Positions 28,854 through 35,976 of a stretch of 64,000 nt of DNA are shown piece by piece (the first letter of the stretch is position 1; each line of letters opens with the position of its first letter). This DNA is from a bacterium (GTDB lineage Bacteria > UBP7 > UBA6624), in assembly GCA_002716355.1 (NCBI GenBank), contig PBAU01000010.1:59645-123644 (forward strand). Direction: 5' to 3'. The notes under the pieces were generated by a model. It made no database searches. It was not told the DNA's origin and saw only the letters and a program-made list of their open reading frames with translations. The position numbers and the translations under genes are program-made.

Positions 28854-29448
28854 TTCCTCCAGCTTCCATAAACACGAAAGCTCTCACTTTGATATTTTCT
28901 TTTATTACTGCAACCTGAGCCTCGACAGCTTGCTTAACTGTCATTTTTTCCTCAGGATCTTTGATCCAAATCTGATCCATGAAGCAATGCTCTGCTTTCC
29001 ATTTATTGAAACGTCCATCCGCAATTTTTTGCCTAACACTTTCAGGCTTTCCTTCCTCTTCAGCCTTTTTGAGGAAACCATCAATTAATTCTTTTTTAAA
29101 ATCTTCAGGCAAAGAGCCTTCATCTAGATAATCAGGCTTGTAAGCAACTACATGCTTAGCCAGATCATCAGCAAAAGCTATAAAAGCATCTGTTCTTGCA
29201 ACAAAGTCAGTCTCGCAAGCTAAATCTACAATTGCACAAAGTTTTGGATTTAATGAGTGGACATAAGAGCCAACACGCCCTTCACCTGTTGACCTGCCAT
29301 CTTTTGAGCTTGCTATAGCAGCACCCTGGGCACCTATCCATCTTACAGCTTTTTCGATATCGCTATCATTTTGGATTGCTGCCTTCTTGCATAAAGACAA
29401 ACCAGCGCCAGTCCTTTTCCTGATTTCCATTATCACTGTTTTATCCAT
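28828..29448 (-). CDS. tsf: Elongation factor Ts
   Basis: EF-Ts, 206 residues, exchanges GDP on EF-Tu. The N-terminal UBA-like domain has IRKRTGAGLSLCKKA, and the EF-Tu-contacting ACETDFVARTDAF motif is near residue 78. It is much shorter than the 283-residue E. coli form and lacks most of the second subdomain, as in short EF-Ts of several other phyla. It lies between rpsB and pyrH as usual. Confidence 0.95.
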   Translation of the reverse strand: MDKTVIMEIRKRTGAGLSLCKKAAIQNDSDIEKAVRWIGAQGAAIASSKDGRSTGEGRVGSYVHSLNPKLCAIVDLACETDFVARTDAFIAFADDLAKHVVAYKPDYLDEGSLPEDFKKELIDGFLKKAEEEGKPESVRQKIADGRFNKWKAEHCFMDQIWIKDPEEKMTVKQAVEAQVAVIKENIKVRAFVFMEAGGSVTVSQKI

Positions 29449-29450
29449 AT

Positions 29451-30206
29451 CTAAACCTCTTCTTGATCTTCCAGAGTTTCAATTTCCTCTGCGGGAGTTT
29501 TTTTTGCAGCATGTCCATTTTTGACCGCTTCAGCAATTTTGCCTGCGAGTAATGAAATACTTCCAACAGCATCATCGTTTCCTGGAATTCCAATAGTTAC
29601 ATGATCAGGATTGCTGTTTGAATCAAGTATAGCAATAATAGGTATTCCGGCTTTCTTAGCCTCCAAAATAGCTATTCTGTCATGATTAACATCAGAAACA
29701 AATAAGCATTGTGGTGGGGATTGAAGATTTAAAGCACCACCAAAAACCCTTTTATTTCTGTCGATTTTCGTTTTGTATATACCCTTCTCTCTTTTTGTCA
29801 TCTTTGACATTTTCTCATCAAGCAAGCCTTCTTCAAATTTTCTTAAATTCTCTAAAGTTGAACTGATTTGATCCCAATTTGTCAAAAAGCCACCTGGCCA
29901 TCTTCGTGTTAAATGAGGCATATTGCAATCTTCAGCTATATTCTGAATAGATTCCCTTGCTTGCTTCTTTGTTCCTACAAACAAAATCCTGCCCCCCTCT
30001 TGGACTATGTCCATAACGAGATAATACGCTTCCTCTAATTTGGATATAGTTTTGCTCAAATCAAGAATATGAACACCTTTTCTAACCTGGAAAACATAAG
30101 GTTTCATTTTTGGATTCCACATTGCTTTGGGATGACCAAAATGAACACCTGATTCCAAAAGCTCTCTTCTTGAAATTACTTTTTCACTTGTGTTTTTTTC
30201 TACCAT
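29451..30206 (-). CDS. rpsB: 30S ribosomal protein S2
   Basis: S2, 251 residues. The canonical ELLESGVHFGHPKAMWNPKMKPYVF start, GGRILFVGTKKQA and RRWPGGFLTNW motifs are present, and the C-terminus ends in a short acidic tail. It lies two bases before tsf and is preceded by a 29-base gap after the cytochrome gene. Confidence 0.97.
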   Translation of the reverse strand: MVEKNTSEKVISRRELLESGVHFGHPKAMWNPKMKPYVFQVRKGVHILDLSKTISKLEEAYYLVMDIVQEGGRILFVGTKKQARESIQNIAEDCNMPHLTRRWPGGFLTNWDQISSTLENLRKFEEGLLDEKMSKMTKREKGIYKTKIDRNKRVFGGALNLQSPPQCLFVSDVNHDRIAILEAKKAGIPIIAILDSNSNPDHVTIGIPGNDDAVGSISLLAGKIAEAVKNGHAAKKTPAEEIETLEDQEEV

Positions 30207-30235
30207 AACAAACTAGATATTCTAACGCAATTAAG

Positions 30236-31432
30236 TCAAGGATGTTGTATTTGTGGCCAATAACCCTTAATGCTAAATAATGTTGAATGATCTGGCCTAT
30301 GACAAGAGCTGCATGTTTCAAAACTTGCAACAAGCTTGTTTTTGGATGGTTTAATCGAATGCTGAATTGGGTTTCCCTGATGACAAGCCACACATCCAAC
30401 ATTCACATAAGAATATGAAAGATCTTCATGATTCCAGTTTGTTACATGACAACCTACACAATCTGGACGTAATGTCACATCCCTGTCAACAAGAGTTTCC
30501 CATGCATGAGCATGTTTTGTATCTTTCCAAACATCATAAGAATCTTGATGACAATTCATACAAAATTCAGAATTCAAACTTTCCTCTTTATCTATAGGCA
30601 CCTTGTCTATGAAACCTTTTTTCCTAATAGAAGCTATCATTTCAACAACAGAATTATCATCTTTCCATTTCGAGCTCATATAAATTCTTTCAAAAAACAT
30701 AGAGGAGAGGCTCAAGGATCCAACCTCTTGACCAAAAGGCAATATTGGAGGAGACCAAATATCAGAAAAAATACCTCTATCTTCCTCAGAATCTCCAATT
30801 AAATACATATTTAAGTTATTGCTTTCGCTTATATACTCTGCAATCATTTGATTTGATTCAATAGAGCAATCGCTAATCAATATATGTACATTTTCAGAAC
30901 TTTCAAGATAACCTTTAGGATCTTTGAAATTTTCAACATCTAAACAAAAGCTATTGTCTTTAGGCACATAGGTAAACCTTACCTGATTTTCATTATCGTC
31001 AAAACCAAAAATCACACTTTGCAAATCATTATTACCAGTGTGCAAAAACTTATCTACAATAATGTCATACTCCACATGTTGATCAAAAAAAACATGCATG
31101 ATTTCTGCTGTAACTTCTGGAACCGGATCTTTATGGCTTTCATCATGTTCCCAATTTCCAAGATCAACCCATATTGAATTTTGATATTTTTTCTTAAGGG
31201 AAGCTATTCTTGGCAAACCTCCAGCCATATCTTCTGAACACCCGCAAATATCTATAAACCCCTTGATGTCTTTTGTGAAAAAAATTCTAGGCTCATCCTT
31301 GTCTAAAAATTCAGAATGATCCGCAACTGTTTCTGAATCTGGTAAACCTGTCGAAGATTTCTGAGACTGAAAAAGATCACACCCAGCAAAAAGCAAAAAA
31401 ACAAGAAAAACTGAAAACTTAAACCTCATCAA
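30236..31432 (-). CDS. Tetrahaem cytochrome c lipoprotein with N-terminal phosphoesterase-like region
   Basis: A 398-residue predicted lipoprotein with a lipobox ending at Cys18 (LLFAGC). The middle part starts with FFTKDIKGFIDICGC and GGLPRIASLKKKY, then WVDLGNWEHD. This resembles UshA/metallophosphoesterase-like regions that precede haem domains in environmental multihaem proteins. The last ~110 residues hold four CxxCH haem sites (CMNCH, CVGCH, CVACH, CSSCH), fitting a cytochrome c554-like domain. It is probably periplasmic or surface-bound electron transfer; partners are not visible. It overlaps the thiolase gene by four bases. Confidence 0.85.
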   Translation of the reverse strand: MMRFKFSVFLVFLLFAGCDLFQSQKSSTGLPDSETVADHSEFLDKDEPRIFFTKDIKGFIDICGCSEDMAGGLPRIASLKKKYQNSIWVDLGNWEHDESHKDPVPEVTAEIMHVFFDQHVEYDIIVDKFLHTGNNDLQSVIFGFDDNENQVRFTYVPKDNSFCLDVENFKDPKGYLESSENVHILISDCSIESNQMIAEYISESNNLNMYLIGDSEEDRGIFSDIWSPPILPFGQEVGSLSLSSMFFERIYMSSKWKDDNSVVEMIASIRKKGFIDKVPIDKEESLNSEFCMNCHQDSYDVWKDTKHAHAWETLVDRDVTLRPDCVGCHVTNWNHEDLSYSYVNVGCVACHQGNPIQHSIKPSKNKLVASFETCSSCHRPDHSTLFSIKGYWPQIQHP

Positions 31433-32607
31433 ACCTCAACAATTAAAGATATACCTTGACCTCCACCAATACACATTGAAATAAGCCCCAAGCCTCCACC
31501 ATCTAAAATCTTCAATTGTCTCAAGCATGTTAACGTTAGCCTGGAGCCAGTTGCACCTAATGGATGTCCGATTGCAGTTGCTCCACCCCATGAGTTAGTA
31601 ATGTCTCTATTTAACTTCAAACCCTTTTCAACAGCAATGTATTGAGGAACAAATGCTTCATTTATTTCAACCCTTTTGAGGTCATTAACACTGCAGTCAG
31701 CTACGCTTAAAGCTTTTTCACTACTCGGAACAGGCCCATAACCCATCCTGTCCGGCTTGACGCCTGCATGACCCCAAGAAACCAAACTTCCCATTATTTC
31801 TAAATTTTTTCTTTTGGCTGTATCCTCTGTAGTCATCACTAAAGCACATGCTCCATCAACCACACCACTAGCAGTTCCTGCTGTTACAGTTCCATTTTCC
31901 TTGAAAACAGACCTTAATTTTGCTAATGATTCAAGGTTTGTATTAGCCTTCGGATGCTCATCATTTTCAATAACTTTTGCACGACTACCCTTACCTACTT
32001 CTATTGGTTCTATTTCACCATCAAAATAACCTTGCTTTAAAGCGTTCTGGTATCTCTCTTGTGTTAAAACTGCAAATTCCTCACACTCTTTTCTTGAAAT
32101 TGAAAAATCATCTGCTAGATTCTCTGCCGTTATTGCCATTGGTAATTTACAGTATCCATCTGTCAAACTGTCCCATAAAAAATCTCTCAATTCCAATGAA
32201 CCCCATTTCTGTCCAGATCTAATACCATGCGTGTAATGAAAAGCTCTACTCATTGATTCAGTGCCGCCAACCAAAACCACATCAGCATCTCCTCTTTCCA
32301 ATAAATACGCTCCCTGAACTATAGATTCTGCCCCTGATCCACATAGTCGATTTACTGTAAGAGCCGGCTTTTCGATTGGTATGCCTGAATTTAAAGCAAC
32401 ATGCCTAGCGCAATAATAGGCATTGCTATCAGTTTGCCCCACCATACCAAAGACACAAGCATCAAATTCAGAAGCATCAATGCCAGAATCTTTTATAGCT
32501 GCCTTTGCAGCATGTGAACCAAGATCATTAGCAGGAACCCTTGCTAAACTTTCTAAATAACCTCCAAATGGAGTTCTTTTTCCTCCAACAAAAACAATTT
32601 TACTCAT
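31429..32607 (-). CDS. Acetyl-CoA acetyltransferase (thiolase)
   Basis: A 392-residue thiolase that condenses or cleaves acyl-CoA. The nucleophilic Cys89 lies in NRLCGSGAES, NEAF follows near residue 320, the catalytic His is in GHPLGATGSR, and the second Cys is in SMCIGGGQG. The length and motifs fit biosynthetic acetoacetyl-CoA thiolases, but substrate chain length cannot be fixed. It lies between a Moco oxidoreductase and the cytochrome, not in an obvious fatty-acid operon. Confidence 0.93.
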   Translation of the reverse strand: MSKIVFVGGKRTPFGGYLESLARVPANDLGSHAAKAAIKDSGIDASEFDACVFGMVGQTDSNAYYCARHVALNSGIPIEKPALTVNRLCGSGAESIVQGAYLLERGDADVVLVGGTESMSRAFHYTHGIRSGQKWGSLELRDFLWDSLTDGYCKLPMAITAENLADDFSISRKECEEFAVLTQERYQNALKQGYFDGEIEPIEVGKGSRAKVIENDEHPKANTNLESLAKLRSVFKENGTVTAGTASGVVDGACALVMTTEDTAKRKNLEIMGSLVSWGHAGVKPDRMGYGPVPSSEKALSVADCSVNDLKRVEINEAFVPQYIAVEKGLKLNRDITNSWGGATAIGHPLGATGSRLTLTCLRQLKILDGGGLGLISMCIGGGQGISLIVEV

Positions 32608-32619
32608 GACAATCTCCTT

Positions 32620-33180
32620 TCAAGAGAACCTTTCCTCTAACCAAGGATCTCCCCTATTATGATACCCTCTAGTCTCCCAAAAACCTAATTTTTCCTGAGC
32701 CATAACCTCAATCCCTGTAGCCCACTTAGCGCTTTTCCACAAGTAAAGATGTGGAATTATGAACCTTACAGGCCCACCATTTTCATAAGGTATTTCTTTC
32801 CCATTACGACTCCATACAATTAAACTTGAATCCAAAAAAGCATCTTCTATATTCACATTTGTTGAATAGTCAACTAAGCCATAACACATAATACATTTTG
32901 AATCTTTTTTCAAACCAGCATGGTTCAAAATCTTAGACAAGGGAACACCTTCCCAGTCATTGTCCAAAAGACTCCAATGTGTCACGCAATGCAAATCTGA
33001 ATTCAAACGAACAGGACCCAGTTTACAAAGATCTTCAAAATTTAACTCAACAGGATTTTCAACATTACCAAAAACTCTAATTTTCCAATCTTCCAAGCTC
33101 GCTGAAACACTTGGGGGGTTGATGTCTAACCTGGGCCACTTCTTTACTACAACCTGACCTGGAGGCACTCTAGATTTCAT
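32620..33180 (-). CDS. Sulfite-oxidase-like molybdopterin oxidoreductase
   Basis: A 186-residue protein of the sulfite oxidase Moco-binding superfamily. The conserved Cys that would bind molybdenum is in LHCVTHWS (about residue 63), followed by WEGVPLSKIL and, later, PVRFIIPHLYLWKSAKW. No signal peptide or haem domain is present, so it resembles the small cytoplasmic sulfite-oxidase-like group. Its substrate is unknown. It lies just upstream of the thiolase gene. Confidence 0.88.
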   Translation of the reverse strand: MKSRVPPGQVVVKKWPRLDINPPSVSASLEDWKIRVFGNVENPVELNFEDLCKLGPVRLNSDLHCVTHWSLLDNDWEGVPLSKILNHAGLKKDSKCIMCYGLVDYSTNVNIEDAFLDSSLIVWSRNGKEIPYENGGPVRFIIPHLYLWKSAKWATGIEVMAQEKLGFWETRGYHNRGDPWLEERFS

Positions 33181-33188
33181 CTAATCAA

Positions 33189-33638
33189 CTAATCCTTTTT
33201 CCCATATGCCCTCTCTAAAATGCTAATTGGAGGGTTTACAAGAACAAAATCACCATAATCCAAAGTTGGAATAACTCTTCTTCCAAGAGATACTAAAAGA
33301 ACCTCTTTTAAAGATTTCTCGTGAATGTCTATGTCAAAAGTCTCATAATTTACACTTCTTTGCAATAAATACTTATACAAAACCTTACAGTCTCCACACC
33401 ATTCTGTTGTGTAAACTTTCAGCTCTTTGTTTTTAATACTCTTTGAGTTATTTTTTTCAAAAAAAGAAAGACCATTCATGCTTGGAAAAACACCTACAGG
33501 TCTATTCACATCACCCATAATCGCTAAAGGAAAAAGAATTGGCCATCTTCTTTTCAGTTTTTTAATAGAGGCTCTTAAAATTTTAGAAATATCTTTGCTC
33601 TCCAAGTCAACCTCTTTAATTATGGTGATTTTGTCCAT
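33189..33638 (-). CDS. Glutaredoxin/mycoredoxin-like protein with N-terminal extension
   Basis: A 149-residue protein whose C-terminal ~80 residues form a glutaredoxin-like domain. VYTTEWCGDCKVLY holds a Cys-Gly-Asp-Cys pair as in mycoredoxin-type proteins, followed by the VIPTLDYGDFVL cis-Pro strand. The first ~65 residues are basic and not recognised. It would be a thiol-disulphide reductase. It is the first gene of the long leftward run and has a divergent neighbour 32 bases away. Confidence 0.82.
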   Translation of the reverse strand: MDKITIIKEVDLESKDISKILRASIKKLKRRWPILFPLAIMGDVNRPVGVFPSMNGLSFFEKNNSKSIKNKELKVYTTEWCGDCKVLYKYLLQRSVNYETFDIDIHEKSLKEVLLVSLGRRVIPTLDYGDFVLVNPPISILERAYGKKD

Positions 33639-33670
33639 CTATTAAATCCTACTATGGTTAAAATCTAATT

Positions 33671-35209
33671 ATGCTTTTTCTTGAATATTTTTTCTTAAGC
33701 TGTAATTCTGAAATTGAATTACAAAAAAACTCATCTATAAAAGGAACTGCCACTTGCTTGATCCAAAAAGAAGAAGAAAACGTTGATTTTTATATTTCGG
33801 AAAATTTTGAAATAGAAGAAGTATTTTTTACAAGGGGCGGAACAAGTCTTTATTATGAAAAAAAAGAAATCCAGAATGATTTATCCGGCTGGAGTTTGAT
33901 CTCAATTCCTGAAGGAGAATATGAAATAACAATTGAATATTCAGGTTTTTTTGGCAAAAAACATGACTCTTATAATGAGCTTGATCTCAAAAAAGGCTTG
34001 TTGCCTTTGAGCAAAAATCAAAAAGGATGTTCTAGATTCAGCCTTAAAGGAACAAAAAAAATCATACTCAATTCTGAAAAAAATCAGGATGATTTAATTT
34101 ACTTATGCAATTTAGAAAACAAACTATTTGAAATAAATGAAAATACCATCATGACAGAAGGCCCCGGTTTAAAAATAATATCAAAACAAACAAAAGAAAG
34201 TCACAAAACGTGGATTGAAGCTATCGAGTCATCATTGAAAGAAATTCAACAAAAAACAAATTACAAAAATCCTCAAGAAATCATTCTTTTAGAGGGTCAA
34301 GATTGGTATAGCCAAAAAGGATTAATAATTGTTCCTAAAAATTATCTTCAAAATAAACCTTTATTTTCAGAAATGACTGAACATCTTGTTTACCAATGGG
34401 AAAATGTAGAGAAGCCTGTGCTTGAAAACCCAAAAGGAAGGATTTTAAATTCATATTTAAACAAAAAATTTACACCTATTTCAAGAAGGATCAATGATAG
34501 AGCACATTTACAAAAAACAAATGGCAAGGATGAAATTAAATTCGAAACAGTTATGGCTGAATATACAAACAGAAACAAAGATACATGCGTTGAAGAAAAA
34601 TGGCCACAACTAACAATAACAAAAACAAAAGTAGCAAGACTGAATGATGGTTACGAGCTATCAATTTATACTGACTGGAATGGAAAGTGCAAGAGGAAAC
34701 TAGATGTCATAATATCAAACAGCAATACAGAAAAAAATGAGCAAATCGAAATTCAAAATGGAAGTTCAATTTACAAAGTAATGTTAAAGTGGATTCCTAG
34801 ATATCTAGAAATCGATCCTGGTTTTTGGTTTCCAGGTGAACTTGAAAGAGATTCAAGCATTTCTCTTATTTTTGAATCTCTCAATCTAACTAAATCTGAA
34901 TGGATTCAGCCAAGAAACACAATAAGCTCAATTGGCCCTGGTGGAACTTCATGGCCAAATAAAGAAAAAATAAAACTTCCAGACGGAACAGAAAGATATT
35001 GGACTGAAAAAAGCTATCTGGTCCTAGCTTCAAGCAAAGAGGTTTTCTTGATTTCATCAAAAAAAACCGCTATTCCAAAATTAAATCAAGACGTAATAAA
35101 TTGGGGATGGGTTCTCTTTGAAGATGGGACTCCTGTTAAATGGGGGAACAATACAAAAACAAAAACTTACAAGCTGCCAAAGCCAGAAATATTTTCCTGG
35201 GGAAACTAA
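33671..35209 (+). CDS. Predicted lipoprotein of unknown function
   Basis: I do not recognise this 512-residue protein. A very short signal ends in FFLSC, with Cys11 as the possible lipidation site. The rest looks like a soluble extracytoplasmic protein. A segment near residues 215-240 (GLIIVPKNYL, then MTEHLVYQW) faintly resembles the gluzincin/M1 aminopeptidase region around HELAHQW, but the zinc-binding HExxH is absent. The C-terminal ~170 residues form a distinct beta-rich domain. It is divergent from the glutaredoxin gene and convergent with sod. Confidence 0.7.
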   Translation: MLFLEYFFLSCNSEIELQKNSSIKGTATCLIQKEEENVDFYISENFEIEEVFFTRGGTSLYYEKKEIQNDLSGWSLISIPEGEYEITIEYSGFFGKKHDSYNELDLKKGLLPLSKNQKGCSRFSLKGTKKIILNSEKNQDDLIYLCNLENKLFEINENTIMTEGPGLKIISKQTKESHKTWIEAIESSLKEIQQKTNYKNPQEIILLEGQDWYSQKGLIIVPKNYLQNKPLFSEMTEHLVYQWENVEKPVLENPKGRILNSYLNKKFTPISRRINDRAHLQKTNGKDEIKFETVMAEYTNRNKDTCVEEKWPQLTITKTKVARLNDGYELSIYTDWNGKCKRKLDVIISNSNTEKNEQIEIQNGSSIYKVMLKWIPRYLEIDPGFWFPGELERDSSISLIFESLNLTKSEWIQPRNTISSIGPGGTSWPNKEKIKLPDGTERYWTEKSYLVLASSKEVFLISSKKTAIPKLNQDVINWGWVLFEDGTPVKWGNNTKTKTYKLPKPEIFSWGN

Positions 35210-35213
35210 ATCT

Positions 35214-35333
35214 TTAAAAATTTCCTGAAATCCCGGTAAAGATGAACCATATCCAAAAGACCAACTTAGCAAGCAGGTCCAAAAGAACAGCAGCAACAAC
35301 CAGCCACAATAAAACTAAAGCAATTTTTTTAAT
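35214..35333 (-). CDS. Possible micro-ORF encoding a single-span membrane peptide
   Basis: Downstream of sod, one minus-strand frame encodes about 39 residues: a Lys-Lys start, a hydrophobic span (IALVLLWLVVAAVLLDLLAK) and an aromatic tail ending GNF. The frame has no ATG; ATT at 35333 is the only obvious early start and no ribosome site is clear. It may be a real small membrane protein, or a chance hydrophobic frame in an AT-rich gap. The hydrophobic pattern is the only support. Confidence 0.25.
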   Translation of the reverse strand: MKKIALVLLWLVVAAVLLDLLAKLVFWIWFIFTGISGNF

Positions 35334-35349
35334 AAATTGCCGACATCAG

Positions 35350-35958
35350 TTAGCAGTTTTTGCACCTCTCCTCTACAGCATTCCAGTCAACAACATTCCA
35401 CCAAGCACCTATGTATCCGCCCCTTAGGTTTTGATAGTTAAGATAATATGCATGTTCCCAGACGTCTAAACCCAATATGGGAGTTCCCTCTCCAGTCATC
35501 AATGGATTCTCTTGGTTTGCTGTTGAGGTTATTGAAAGTTTTCCATCTTTGCAGACAAGCCAAGCCCAGCCTGAACCAAATCTTGTCATGGCTGCATTTG
35601 CAAACTCTTCTTTAAACTTGTCAAAAGACCCGAAGGAAGAATCAATCAAATCAGCTAGATTTCCTGAAGGAGACCCTCCTCCATTAGGAGACATGATGGA
35701 CCAAAATAAAGAATGGTTGTAATGTCCTCCTCCATGGTTTCTTACAGCAGTTTTAACTGAATCAGGAAGATTGTTAACCATTTGACAAAGATTGCCCAAT
35801 CCTGCGTTTGCAAGATTTGGCTCTTTCTCCAAAGCAGCATTCAGGCCGTTTACATATGCCTGATGGTGTTTTGTGTGGTGTATCTCCATTGTTTTAGCAT
35901 CTATATGAGGCTCTAAAGCATCATATGAATAATTTAATTCTGGTAAAGAATGACTCAT
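35350..35958 (-). CDS. sodA: Superoxide dismutase, Mn type
   Basis: A 202-residue Fe/Mn superoxide dismutase. The metal ligands lie in [24 protein letters not shown] and [14 protein letters not shown]. The [11 protein letters not shown] glycine run together with Gln in TANQENPL fits the Mn-type active site rather than Fe-type, although cambialistic use is possible. It detoxifies superoxide, implying exposure to oxygen. No export signal is present. The metalloprotease gene lies 18 bases upstream. Confidence 0.94.
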   Translation of the reverse strand: MSHSLPELNYSYDALEPHIDAKTMEIHHTKHHQAYVNGLNAALEKEPNLANAGLGNLCQMVNNLPDSVKTAVRNHGGGHYNHSLFWSIMSPNGGGSPSGNLADLIDSSFGSFDKFKEEFANAAMTRFGSGWAWLVCKDGKLSITSTANQENPLMTGEGTPILGLDVWEHAYYLNYQNLRGGYIGAWWNVVDWNAVEERCKNC

Positions 35959-35976
35959 TTTTTTCCTCCGTTTTCC

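Noticed and set aside
35081-35299. 72-residue minus-strand frame at the end of the unknown lipoprotein gene
   Set aside because: Mostly antisense to the 33671-35209 gene; the more protein-like hydrophobic frame in the gap is in a different phase.
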